A DNA stretch of 64,000 bases from NCBI RefSeq assembly GCF_000428065.1, contig NZ_ATZF01000013.1:102480-166479 (forward strand), in the 5' to 3' direction. This stretch comes from Shimazuella kribbensis DSM 45090 (GTDB taxonomy: Bacteria; Bacillota; Bacilli; Thermoactinomycetales; Thermoactinomycetaceae). A program made the translations under genes and the position numbers. This document shows positions 1 through 7,453 of this stretch, one piece after another; position 1 is the stretch's first letter, and every line of letters begins with the position of its first letter. Below the pieces are notes generated by a model. The model worked only from the letters and a program-made list of their open reading frames with translations, was not told the DNA's origin and ran no database searches.

Positions 1-2
1 GT

Positions 3-161
3 GAGTATAAGGTGCAGTTTGCAGAAGTGAACGGTCTACCTGGTATGGTTATCGTGATGAATAGTGGTACAAAATACGTTTACTCCTTTTCTTTTAAAGG
101 GGATCAAATTCAATTTATCTATGTGGTAGCAAATCCTAATAAATTACTTCATATTAGATAG
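3..161 (+). CDS. C-terminal end of an ECF41/SigJ-type sigma factor (5' truncated by window)
   Basis: An open frame runs from the window edge to TAG at 159-161. The peptide (EYKVQFAEVNGLPGMVIV then YSFSFKGDQI then VVANPNKLLHIR) matches the SnoaL-like tail of SigJ/ECF41 sigma factors: an E-V-N-G-x-P segment, a beta-strand pair, and a closing V-x-N-P-x-K-L-x-H-x-R. The sigma2 and sigma4 domains would lie upstream of the window. In this family the tail controls sigma activity. The family call rests on about 52 residues, so it is good but not certain. Confidence 0.7.
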   Translation, partial: EYKVQFAEVNGLPGMVIVMNSGTKYVYSFSFKGDQIQFIYVVANPNKLLHIR

Positions 162-172
162 GATCATAACAA

Positions 173-204
173 AAAACGCCTAATGATAACTTTGGCGTTT
201 TTAT
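173..204 (+). terminator. Intrinsic terminator after the sigma factor gene
   Basis: AAAACGCC (173-180) pairs with GGCGTTTT (194-201), followed by T-rich sequence, 12 bases past the stop codon. Confidence 0.75.
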
Positions 205-333
205 ATTTGTAGAGAGAATACTTGTGAATTCATTGGTGGGATGAATGGCCACGGTTTTTTTCTTTTTTTGGAAAATAAATGAATATTTTGTATAGCGGGC
301 TTCAACTTTCTATAGAAAAGAGGTGAAAAGCCC

Positions 334-460
334 ATGTATCTCACCGTAAAACAACAACTCAAACATCTTTCGAAAGAAGAGTATCTTCTTTTGAAAGAAT
401 TGTGTCATATGCCATTATACAAACAAGAAAACCCACGGTATAGTAGCCGTGGGACAAACA
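334..460 (+). mobile_element. IS200/IS605-family scrap: tnpB start codons joined to a right-end-like hairpin
   Basis: A good ribosome site (AGAGGTGAAAAGCCC) leads into an ATG at 334 whose first codons read MYLTVKQQLKHLSKEEYLLL then KELCH, the usual N-terminus of IS605-type TnpB/OrfB. Homology stops after about 26 codons. The sequence then enters a hairpin, CCCACGG (432-438) with CCGTGGG (446-452), typical of the subterminal hairpin at the right end of such elements. Almost the whole tnpB has been deleted. A related hairpin lies on the minus strand at 61389-61418. The remaining reading frame to 549 is not a functional protein. Confidence 0.6.
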
Positions 461-463
461 AAA

Positions 464-925
464 TTACTTATTCGATACTTGAGGCGTTTCTAGTATTCTT
501 TTCAGTTCCGTTAGCATGTGTGAGTGAGATTCCGTTACCTGCTTCATAACGAAACTCGTTAAATAACGTGGTGCCTCTACTAAGGAATCCTCATTTACTA
601 TCGTATGATTTTCATCTTGTTTGAGGTGCAGTATATTTTTAATATGTATATTCGGGAAGGTGAAAGTCTCCATTATTATAGTGGACTGTACGGGTAGAGT
701 CTCTACACTTGCTTGATATGTCTTATAAATCGAAAATCGTCCAAAAAGAGGTATCTTATCTTTGATCTCCAATATATGTTTGCGTGAATCTGTAGAAGGT
801 AACTCTCTTATTTCCACAATAAGTGGATGCAAATGGATCATATTTTGAAATTCAGTAAGATATGCATAGACATCGGACAAAGGAGCTTTTATGGTGATGG
901 AATTACGAAAGTGATTCTGGTTCAT
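464..925 (-). CDS. SRPBCC-family (polyketide cyclase/dehydrase-like) protein
   Basis: The 153-residue protein starts with RNSITIKAPLSDVYAYLTEF, the beta-strand plus helix opening of START/SRPBCC proteins, followed by alternating strands and a C-terminal amphipathic helix (residues about 120-150) that normally closes the hydrophobic pocket. Such proteins bind or modify lipophilic ligands; no substrate can be read here. The ATG at 925 follows AGGTG at proper spacing. No partner gene is obvious. Confidence 0.7.
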   Translation of the reverse strand: MNQNHFRNSITIKAPLSDVYAYLTEFQNMIHLHPLIVEIRELPSTDSRKHILEIKDKIPLFGRFSIYKTYQASVETLPVQSTIIMETFTFPNIHIKNILHLKQDENHTIVNEDSLVEAPRYLTSFVMKQVTESHSHMLTELKRILETPQVSNK

Positions 926-1008
926 AGGAACACCTCATCTCTCGCAGTTTTTTGGAATTGTAAATTATTTTGTATTATACCACAATAATAACATGTTTTA
1001 TTGCGTTG

Positions 1009-1233
1009 TTATTCTTCTGTTCTGATAAACCAACTCTCATCATCATTGTTACTGTATTGTTCGATTAATTGATTCCATTTTTCTTCAGCAGTCTGTTGGT
1101 AATCCTTTTCTTTGAATTCGAGTTGAAGCAAAGAAATCAAATCAAAAATCACCGTATTTAGTTCTTTGTGATCCAATACCATCTGAAATTGCATGATCCC
1201 CTTATATTTTTCTCTCATTTGTTGTTCATTCAT
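1009..1233 (-). CDS. Small hypothetical protein, 74 residues
   Basis: This is a short acidic, mostly helical protein with no membrane segment. The ATG at 1233 is preceded by an AAAGGTGA ribosome site, and an independent codon pattern supports it as a real gene. It ends in SWFIRTEE. I do not recognise a family. It lies alone between the SRPBCC gene and the HxlR regulator, all on the minus strand, without a clear terminator on either side. Confidence 0.5.
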   Translation of the reverse strand: MNEQQMREKYKGIMQFQMVLDHKELNTVIFDLISLLQLEFKEKDYQQTAEEKWNQLIEQYSNNDDESWFIRTEE

Positions 1234-1305
1234 ATGTTCACCTTTTTCTTTTTGACGATAATATCTATTGGTAAATACAAAGAGATAGTTAAGAATCTAG
1301 GGATT

Positions 1306-1635
1306 TTATTTTTTTTCATTCCACTTCATTTCATCATGGAGTCTAGCTACTTTTGTTAGGATTGGTTCAATCTCTTTCCCCAATTTGGAAATAGTGTATT
1401 CGACTTTGGGTGGCATGACTGTGTATACCTTTCGATTAATCAATCCATCTCTTTCTAATTCTCTCAATTGAGTAGTTAGTACTTGTCGTGAGACTGTAGG
1501 AAGTGCTTTTTGAAGTTGACCAAATCGCATCGTTCTTTGAAAGAGTTCATATAAAATGGATGGTTTCCATTTTCCTGAGATCATTTTTAAAATATTTTCT
1601 ACTGTACACCCATCTATCTCGTCAAAATAAGGCAT
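1306..1635 (-). CDS. HxlR-family winged-helix transcriptional regulator
   Basis: The 109-residue protein carries the HxlR signature: C-T-V-E-N at residues 10-14, ISGKWKPSILYEL, RFGQLQKALPTVSRQVLTTQ (recognition helix) and PPKVEYTISKLG (wing). HxlR proteins are dimeric DNA-binding repressors or activators, often answering to electrophiles. The ATG at 1635 follows AAGGAGTGG. The gene is divergent from the SnoaL-like gene at 1735, its probable target; the shared intergenic region is about 100 bp. Two more HxlR genes lie at 21593 and 22368. Confidence 0.85.
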   Translation of the reverse strand: MPYFDEIDGCTVENILKMISGKWKPSILYELFQRTMRFGQLQKALPTVSRQVLTTQLRELERDGLINRKVYTVMPPKVEYTISKLGKEIEPILTKVARLHDEMKWNEKK

Positions 1636-1734
1636 CTTTCCACTCCTTACATCACTTAGTCAGTTTTTTATGCGTATTGTCGATGCTTTTATGCACTAGT
1701 AAACTGATTATAAGCGAAAGGAGATAGATGCGGA

Positions 1735-2115
1735 ATGGAAAACAAAATTTTAAACCCTGCTCACATAAATGAAGCTTTTGCTAATGCTTATAATGAGAAA
1801 GACATAATTAAATTACTAGCTTTATATGAGTCAAAGGCTATTCATGTAACGAGGGATAGTGTAAATACAACAGGAATAGAGAATATAAAAAAAGATTTGG
1901 AACAGCTTATTGGATTAAATGGAAAGATGACTTCTGTTAATCTTTCCACCGTTATCCATGATGATATTGCGTTATTACAAGCGAAATTCGTATTGAAAGA
2001 TGCGGGAGAAAAAGAGGTTTTAGCCGAAGGTGTGACCAGTGAGGTGCTCCGAAGACAAGCGGATGGTAGTTGGCGCTACATCATTGATCGACCTTTTTCA
2101 CAAACAACTCTTTAG
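1735..2115 (+). CDS. SnoaL-like/NTF2-fold protein (DUF4440-like)
   Basis: The 126-residue protein has the NTF2-fold pattern: an N-terminal helix with NEAFANAYNEKDIIKLLALY, a strand region with SKAIHVTRDS, GIENIKKDLEQLI, and a late W-R-Y-I-I-D-R-P strand. The family includes ketosteroid-isomerase-like enzymes and many proteins of unknown role. The ATG at 1735 follows GAAAGGAGATAG. It is monocistronic with its own terminator and divergent from the HxlR gene, so it is probably induced through that regulator. Substrate unknown. Confidence 0.7.
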   Translation: MENKILNPAHINEAFANAYNEKDIIKLLALYESKAIHVTRDSVNTTGIENIKKDLEQLIGLNGKMTSVNLSTVIHDDIALLQAKFVLKDAGEKEVLAEGVTSEVLRRQADGSWRYIIDRPFSQTTL

Positions 2116-2119
2116 GTAG

Positions 2120-2155
2120 AAAACAGCCATTCCCATGGGAATTGGCTGTTTTCTT
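2120..2155 (+). terminator. Intrinsic terminator after the SnoaL-like gene
   Basis: Strong stem AACAGCCA-TTCCC with GGGAATTGGCTGTT, followed by TTTCTT. Confidence 0.85.
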
Positions 2156-2196
2156 GAATAAATAGAAACCAATAAAAATTCTTTTGCTTTCAAAAA

Positions 2197-2262
2197 AAGA
2201 AAACGTTTTCTTGAATATCTATATAGAAGTATGCTAGTATCGAATTAAGAAAACGTTTTCTC
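2197..2262 (+). promoter_or_regulatory. Paired LacI-type operators flanking a promoter
   Basis: Two copies of the perfect palindrome GAAAACGTTTTC lie at 2199-2210 and 2249-2260, centred exactly 50 bp apart. Between them TTGAAT (2211-2216) and TAGTAT (2235-2240) could form a promoter with an 18 bp spacer. Two operators bracketing the start site upstream of a LacI-family gene is a typical autorepression layout, and would control the whole nucleoside operon to 9354. Confidence 0.8.
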
Positions 2263-2286
2263 AGTAGACAGAATAGAGGGGTGATT

Positions 2287-3297
2287 ATGAGTTTAACGAT
2301 TAAAGATATTGCCAAAATGGCTGGTGTGTCTATTACTTCTGTTTCTCGAGTGTTAAATAACAAGACAGAAGGCATCAGCGAGAGCACTCGCCAAAGAGTT
2401 TTAAAGATAATCGAACAGCATAATTATCGACCAAATGCGATCGCCCGGAGCATGATTACAAAAAATACAAAGACGATCGGATTGATTATTCCGGATATTC
2501 GAAACCCATTCTTCTCAGACTTAGCCAGAGGGATTGAAGATGTCGCAAGTGAATCCAAATATTCCATTCTGTTATGTAATACAGATAGTACATTAGGGAA
2601 AATCATAGACTATCTTTGGCTATTAAAAGAAAAAAATGTAGATGGCATGATTTTTGCCTGTTCGGACCCAACATTGAATCGAGAAGTCCATACGTTCGTA
2701 AAGCAAAACAATATACCAGTTGTTATTGTCGACCGTGGCTTGGAAGATCAAATGTATAGTGGTGTATTTATTGATAATGAAAAAGCTGCTTATATGGCAA
2801 CAAAACATCTGCTTGAGCTCTCTCATACTCGAATTGGATGTATTTCAGGTCCAAGTTTTATTAAAAACTCAAATGAACGTCTAGAGGGATATTTTAAAGC
2901 CCACCAAGAATTTGGGGTTCCGACTGATAAAAGTTTGATTAGAGTAGGAGAGTATGTCATGGAAGGTGGCTACCAAGCCGCGAAAGAGTTATTGGAACAA
3001 ACAGATGTGACTGCACTATTTGCTTTTAATGATCTAATGGCTTTTGGAGTCTATCAAGCTGCTGAGGAATTAGGATTAAAAATTCCAGATGATATTTCGG
3101 TCGTTGGCTTTGATAATTTGAAATATAATCTTCTTTTACATCCAAAGTTAACTACCATGGAGCAACCAATCTATGAAATTGGTGAAGTGGCAACCAAGCT
3201 ATTACTGGAGCAAATCGAAGAGGGGAAAAGCGACCAAATAAAATCTGTTTTTCTCGATACGAAGCTCATTGTTAGAGAGAGTACAAAAAAGCGATAA
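2287..3297 (+). CDS. LacI-family repressor of the nucleoside-salvage operon
   Basis: Residues 1-55 form the LacI helix-turn-helix and hinge (TIKDIAKMAGVSITSVSRVL, then RPNAIARSM). The rest is a periplasmic-binding-protein-like sensor: TIGLIIPDIRNPFFSDLARG, DGMIFACS, and ALFAFNDLMAFGVYQAA. The length (336) is normal. I prefer the ATG at 2287 to the GTG at 2281, because the AGAGGGG ribosome site touches the GTG. It is the first gene of an operon with transport, ribokinase and nucleoside hydrolase genes, so the effector is probably ribose or a nucleoside. It probably binds the two GAAAACGTTTTC sites just upstream. RbsR is the nearest well-known relative by context. Confidence 0.85.
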   Translation: MSLTIKDIAKMAGVSITSVSRVLNNKTEGISESTRQRVLKIIEQHNYRPNAIARSMITKNTKTIGLIIPDIRNPFFSDLARGIEDVASESKYSILLCNTDSTLGKIIDYLWLLKEKNVDGMIFACSDPTLNREVHTFVKQNNIPVVIVDRGLEDQMYSGVFIDNEKAAYMATKHLLELSHTRIGCISGPSFIKNSNERLEGYFKAHQEFGVPTDKSLIRVGEYVMEGGYQAAKELLEQTDVTALFAFNDLMAFGVYQAAEELGLKIPDDISVVGFDNLKYNLLLHPKLTTMEQPIYEIGEVATKLLLEQIEEGKSDQIKSVFLDTKLIVRESTKKR

Positions 3298-3312
3298 AAA
3301 ATAACGGATAAA

Positions 3313-3326
3313 TGTAAGCGCTTCAA
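3313..3326 (+). promoter_or_regulatory. cre-like site between the repressor and the transporter genes
   Basis: TGTAAGCGCTTCAA fits the catabolite-responsive element pattern except near the last position. It lies 16 bp after the repressor stop and could place the downstream genes under CcpA control. It is a weak match seen by eye. Confidence 0.4.
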
Positions 3327-3352
3327 TAAATCGAATGGGGGGACATTTTTAC

Positions 3353-3958
3353 ATGACAACTAAGCGTGGATTAAAATATGATTTTTCGTTAATTGCTATC
3401 TTATTAATTCCAATCGGTGTAGCCATCAATTTCGTTGGTGCTCAAATTGTTTTGCTTCTTAAGCTTCCTGTTTACCTTGATACCATAGGTACCGCATTAA
3501 CAGCTATGATTGGTGGACCATGGATTGGTATGGTGACAGGTCTTTGTACAAACCTTGTGAAAGGGATTTTGAATCCTGTCAGTTTTGCATTCATCCCCGT
3601 ACAGATGGGTGTAGGGTTAGTAGTTGGGTTATTAGCGATGTCAGGTATGTTTACAAAAGCATGGAAAGTAATCATTGCAGCGGTTTTGGTTTCGCTTACT
3701 TCTACTATCATCGCTTCTCCTATTCAAGTCTTAATGTTTGGTGGCGCGACAGGTAATTCATCTGATGCTTTAGTTGCAACATTCCTTGCATCAGGGCAAC
3801 AAATTTGGACAGCTGTATTCTCTACCAAAATCATTAATGAATGTATTGATAAAGTTTTCTGTTTACTTATCGCTTTCTTTATTGTCAAAAAGATGTCTCC
3901 GAGATATTTATCCAAACTCAACTATGGTTCCATATTCATCAAATCGAAAAAACAGTAA
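3353..3958 (+). CDS. ECF transporter substrate-binding S component (nucleoside-type by context)
   Basis: The 201-residue integral membrane protein has about six hydrophobic segments. It shows the ECF S-component pattern of short loops, with PVYLDTIGTALTAMIGGPWI and the glycine-rich GMVTGLCTNLVKGI, where S proteins contact the EcfT coupling helices. It captures the substrate for the EcfT/EcfA/EcfA' module encoded next. The ATG at 3353 is chosen because a GGGGGG ribosome site ends about 10 bases upstream. The substrate is inferred from the ribokinase and two nucleoside hydrolases in the same operon; ribose or a base is possible. Confidence 0.75.
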   Translation: MTTKRGLKYDFSLIAILLIPIGVAINFVGAQIVLLLKLPVYLDTIGTALTAMIGGPWIGMVTGLCTNLVKGILNPVSFAFIPVQMGVGLVVGLLAMSGMFTKAWKVIIAAVLVSLTSTIIASPIQVLMFGGATGNSSDALVATFLASGQQIWTAVFSTKIINECIDKVFCLLIAFFIVKKMSPRYLSKLNYGSIFIKSKKQ

Positions 3959-3980
3959 TTTGTGTCGATCTTTTGTGGCC

Positions 3981-4013
3981 AACACCCCAAAGGAACAATT
4001 CTTCAGGGGTGTT
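3981..4013 (+). promoter_or_regulatory. Intercistronic hairpin between S component and EcfT
   Basis: AACACCCC (3981-3988) pairs with GGGGTGTT (4006-4013). No T-run follows, so this is more likely an mRNA stability or processing element than a terminator. Confidence 0.45.
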
Positions 4014-4070
4014 CCTACCTATTAAGATTTTTAGGAAATGAACAAAAGTTGGAGGTTAGGAGGGAATTCT

Positions 4071-4820
4071 ATGGATCAAATAAAAAAATCAATACTCCAT
4101 CTTTATCCGACTACGAAGTTTTTAGTTACCTTGTTTCTGTGTATTTCTGTATTTATTGTGCCAGGATATTTATATGCCTACTCTGTTTTGTTTATTTGTA
4201 TGTTCTTCTCTTACTTAGCGGGTTCATTCAAAGAGTTTTCCGATTTGGCGATAAAAGCCTTACTGCTGATTGTGGTGTTTATTTTTATACTCCAAAGTTT
4301 TTTTTATCCAGGCACGCACGTGATTTGGAGTTGGAGCATTTTTTCTATTAAGCAAGAAGGTATTGATTTTGCTTTAAACTTAACATCAAAAATCGTAGCC
4401 ATTGGCTCTTCGTTTATTCTCTTTTTTCGCATTACCAAAGTGAAAGATTTGATTAGTTCACTAGAGGCATTAGGCCTACCGCCAAAAGTAACCTATATTT
4501 TTTTATCGACACTGCAAATTATCCCAGAAATGAAAAAATTAACAATCGTAATTATGGATGCGCAAAAAACGAGGGGAGTAGAGACAGAAGGGAAGTTATT
4601 CACTCGTATAAAAGCGTTTTTGCCAACGCTCAGCCCGCTTATTCTAGGTTCAATCGCCGGGACCGAAGAGCGAGTATTGACATTAGAATCAAGAGCTTTT
4701 TCGGCGAAGGTCAAAAAGACGAGCCTATATACAGTGGAGAAGACAAAATATGATCCCATCGTACGGATTATACTCCTTATTTTACTCATCACATTAATTA
4801 TATGGAGAGTTATGCTATGA
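4071..4820 (+). CDS. ecfT: ECF transporter transmembrane coupling protein EcfT
   Basis: The 249-residue protein has four to five membrane segments, then the cytosolic coupling helices ending in the characteristic ALGLPPKVTYIFLSTLQIIP and TRGVETEG motifs (the A-R-G-type motifs that dock EcfA) and a short C-terminal membrane segment. It scaffolds the S component and the two ATPases. The ATG at 4071 follows AGGAGGGAATTCT. Its stop overlaps the EcfA1 start by four bases (ATGA), a sign of translational coupling. Confidence 0.85.
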   Translation: MDQIKKSILHLYPTTKFLVTLFLCISVFIVPGYLYAYSVLFICMFFSYLAGSFKEFSDLAIKALLLIVVFIFILQSFFYPGTHVIWSWSIFSIKQEGIDFALNLTSKIVAIGSSFILFFRITKVKDLISSLEALGLPPKVTYIFLSTLQIIPEMKKLTIVIMDAQKTRGVETEGKLFTRIKAFLPTLSPLILGSIAGTEERVLTLESRAFSAKVKKTSLYTVEKTKYDPIVRIILLILLITLIIWRVML

Positions 4821-5677
4821 GTATGATTACGATAAAAAATCTATCTTACCAGTATCCAATCGTGGAAACAGATGTCTTGCATGATATCAATATAAGCATA
4901 GAAAAAGGAGAATTTTACGCCGTTATTGGGTCAAACGGTGCTGGGAAAACGACCTTTTGCAATGTCATACGTGGTTTTATTCCCCATTTTTATAAAGGTG
5001 ATCTACGGGGAGAGATCTTGATTGAAGGAAAAGATATTCGGGATTGGGAGTTAGGAGACCTTTCTCAAAAAATCGGGTATGTATTTCAAAATCCATTTAC
5101 ACAAATTAGTGGTGTCAAAGAGACTGTTTTTGAAGAGATCGCTTTTGGTCTTGAAAATTTAGGATTAGAAGTAGAGATCATCAAGGAAAAAGTAGAAAAT
5201 GTATTGAAAATGCTAGAGATCGAATATTTACAGGAGAAAAATCCATTTGAGTTGTCCGGCGGACAAAAGCAAAGGGTTGCCTTGGCGTCTATCATCGTGA
5301 TGGAACCAGATATATTGGTTATTGATGAACCAACCTCTCAGCTTGATCCACAAGGGACAGAAGAGGTCTTCAAAATCATCGAATTAATGAAGAATAAAGG
5401 AAAAACGATTATTTTGGTAGAGCACAAAATGGAATTGATCGCAGAGTACGCGGATCGCATTATTTTGATGCAGGATGGAAAAGTGGTCAAACAAGGGTTA
5501 ACGAAAGACATATTATCAGATGAAGATACCTTGCAATATGGATCAGCCCTGCCACAATATGCTCTGTTTGGTATCGAAATGAGAAATCAAAATATGGATT
5601 TAGGTTCTATCCCATTGACAGAAAAGCAATCCATATCCGTAGTCCAACAATGGATGAAAAAGGAGGGGCTTGCATGA
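4817..5677 (+). CDS. ecfA1: ECF transporter ATPase EcfA1-type
   Basis: The 286-residue ABC ATPase has Walker A GSNGAGKTT, Q-loop VFQNPFTQI, canonical signature LSGGQKQR, Walker B ILVIDEPTSQLD and switch EH in LVEHKME. It powers uptake together with the second ATPase. The ATG at 4817 overlaps the ecfT stop, with GGAGAG upstream. The C-terminal 50 residues (after about 235) form the tail usual in ECF ATPases. This is the subunit of the pair with a fully canonical signature. Confidence 0.9.
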   Translation: MSMITIKNLSYQYPIVETDVLHDINISIEKGEFYAVIGSNGAGKTTFCNVIRGFIPHFYKGDLRGEILIEGKDIRDWELGDLSQKIGYVFQNPFTQISGVKETVFEEIAFGLENLGLEVEIIKEKVENVLKMLEIEYLQEKNPFELSGGQKQRVALASIIVMEPDILVIDEPTSQLDPQGTEEVFKIIELMKNKGKTIILVEHKMELIAEYADRIILMQDGKVVKQGLTKDILSDEDTLQYGSALPQYALFGIEMRNQNMDLGSIPLTEKQSISVVQQWMKKEGLA

Positions 5678-6489
5678 GTTTTTTAACTTTAAAAGATGTC
5701 TCCTTTCAATATCCCAATGGTTTCAAGGCGGTGAATCAAGTAAATATGTCCTTTGAACGAGGCGAGGCAGTTGCGATTATTGGGCAAAATGGAGCTGGTA
5801 AAACCACTACCGTCAAAATGATGAATGGTTTACAGAAACCAACCGAAGGGGACGTTTTGGTTGATGGTTGGAATACAAAAGACTATACAACTGCGCAAAT
5901 TTCGAGGAAAGTCGGCTATGTATTTCAAAATCCCGATGATCAGATTTTCCATAATGACGTATACAGTGAGATAGAATTTGGCCCTAAAAATCTCGGCCTT
6001 TCTCCAGAACAAGTGGAGGAGAATGTCATGAAGTCTGCTGAATTGGCTGGTGTAGTACCTTTTTTGAAAGAAAATCCATACAACTTGCCATATTCGATGA
6101 GGAAGTTTGTTACGATTGCTTCTGTGATTGCGATGAATTCAAGTGTGATTATTTTGGATGAGCCTACTGCGGGGCAAGATTTAAAAGCATTGGAGCGGCT
6201 TTCTAATTTGATCAAGACTTTAAATGATGAAGGGAAAACCGTTATTACCATCACGCATGATATTGAATTTGTGGTTCATCACTTTGAACGAGTGATCGTC
6301 ATGGCGAATCAACAAGTGATAGCAGATGCAAATAAACGAGAGATCTTTTGGGATTTCGACATTTTAGAAAAAGCAATGTTAAAACAACCCCATATCAGTC
6401 GTCTTAGCAATTCCTTAAAGATAGATGGTGACATACTAGAAATAACAGAGTTGACAGAGCGATTAAAACGAAAAACAGCAAAGGTATAA
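5674..6489 (+). CDS. ecfA2: ECF transporter ATPase EcfA2-type with degenerate ABC signature
   Basis: This 271-residue ABC ATPase has Walker A GQNGAGKTTT, Q-loop VFQNPDDQIF, Walker B VIILDEPTAGQD and switch histidine in ITHDIEF. The ABC signature position, where LSGGQ/E is expected, reads LPYSMRKFVTIASV, so the Ser-Gly-Gly of the C-loop is missing. Paired with EcfA1 this would give one canonical and one degenerate composite ATP site. The frame is intact and the other motifs are perfect, so decay is unlikely. The ATG at 5674 overlaps the ecfA1 stop (ATGA) with AAAGGAGGGG upstream. Confidence 0.85.
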   Translation: MSFLTLKDVSFQYPNGFKAVNQVNMSFERGEAVAIIGQNGAGKTTTVKMMNGLQKPTEGDVLVDGWNTKDYTTAQISRKVGYVFQNPDDQIFHNDVYSEIEFGPKNLGLSPEQVEENVMKSAELAGVVPFLKENPYNLPYSMRKFVTIASVIAMNSSVIILDEPTAGQDLKALERLSNLIKTLNDEGKTVITITHDIEFVVHHFERVIVMANQQVIADANKREIFWDFDILEKAMLKQPHISRLSNSLKIDGDILEITELTERLKRKTAKV

Positions 6490-6490
6490 G

Positions 6491-7420
6491 ATGCGGAGTG
6501 ATTTGATTTTGAAAAGGATTCTTGTGATTGGAAGCTTAAACATGGATTTGGTTACCCATGTTTCTCATCTTCCAAAACCAGGAGAGACTATCTCGAGTTC
6601 TAAATTTTATAAGAATCCTGGTGGAAAAGGAGCAAATCAGGCGATTGCGGCTGCAAAACTAGGGGCAAATGTACAAATGATTGGGAAAGTAGGATGGGAC
6701 GACTATGGAACAGATCTTTTAGACAATCTACGATCTGCTAACGTCCAAATAGATGGAGTAAAACGTGAGGATGTTACAGGGATGGCCTTCATAAATGTGA
6801 GTGATGAGGGCGAAAACAACATTGTGTTAGTCCCTGGAGCAAATTCAAAAATCACAAATGCGGATATTGATCAAATGAAAGATGAAATAGCAGCATGCGA
6901 TCTCATCATTTTGCAATTGGAGATTCCACTTCCTGTTGTTGAATATACTTTGCGATTGGCTAAAAATATACAAAAAGAAGTGATATTAAACCCTGCACCA
7001 GCTCAAAAACTATCTACGGATATGTTACGAATGGTGCATACTTTAATCCCCAATGAAACAGAATTGGAAATACTAACTGGTCGCCCCGTTTCTACGGAGA
7101 AAGAGTTGATCGAAGCGGCACAGATGGTGCGATCATGGGGTGTTAAGAGAATCGTAGTTACTTTGGGGTCAAAAGGGTCGCTGTTAATAAACGATCAGGA
7201 ACAAGTGCTCCTTCCTGCTTATCGAGTAGATGCAGTGGATACAACTGCTGCGGGAGATGCGTATGTGGGGGCTTTTGCTATAGGAATTACATCTGGAATG
7301 TCTGATCAAGAAGCAGCAAAATTTGCGAGCAAAGTGTCAGCAATCGTAGTTACACGCGAAGGAGCACAACAGTCCTTACCTACAAAGGAAGAAGTCGATA
7401 AGATTATACTTTCAGACTAG
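6491..7420 (+). CDS. rbsK: Ribokinase (PfkB family)
   Basis: Phosphorylates ribose at O5 using ATP. The N-terminal ILVIGSLNMDLVTHV and NPGGKGANQAIAAAKLGA (substrate loop) and the C-terminal DTTAAGDAYVGAF (anion hole and catalytic Asp) are the PfkB signatures. About 303-309 residues, normal. The start is uncertain: ATG at 6491 lies one base after the ecfA2 stop, while TTG at 6509 gives the standard ribokinase start MKRILVIGSLNMDL and has GGAG ten bases upstream. Its substrate would be the ribose released by the two nucleoside hydrolases that follow, which closes a transport-hydrolysis-phosphorylation route. Confidence 0.9.
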   Translation: MRSDLILKRILVIGSLNMDLVTHVSHLPKPGETISSSKFYKNPGGKGANQAIAAAKLGANVQMIGKVGWDDYGTDLLDNLRSANVQIDGVKREDVTGMAFINVSDEGENNIVLVPGANSKITNADIDQMKDEIAACDLIILQLEIPLPVVEYTLRLAKNIQKEVILNPAPAQKLSTDMLRMVHTLIPNETELEILTGRPVSTEKELIEAAQMVRSWGVKRIVVTLGSKGSLLINDQEQVLLPAYRVDAVDTTAAGDAYVGAFAIGITSGMSDQEAAKFASKVSAIVVTREGAQQSLPTKEEVDKIILSD

Positions 7421-7453
7421 GAAAGTGCTCAATCTTAAGAGAGGGGTAAGCCG

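Noticed and set aside
3298..3352. Riboswitch ahead of the ECF S component
   Set aside because: Only 55 bases separate the repressor gene from the S gene, too short for a known aptamer plus expression platform; regulation by the LacI-type repressor explains the locus.
3520..3756. Alternative frames inside the ECF S component
   Set aside because: Overlap a clear membrane protein and lack ribosome sites.
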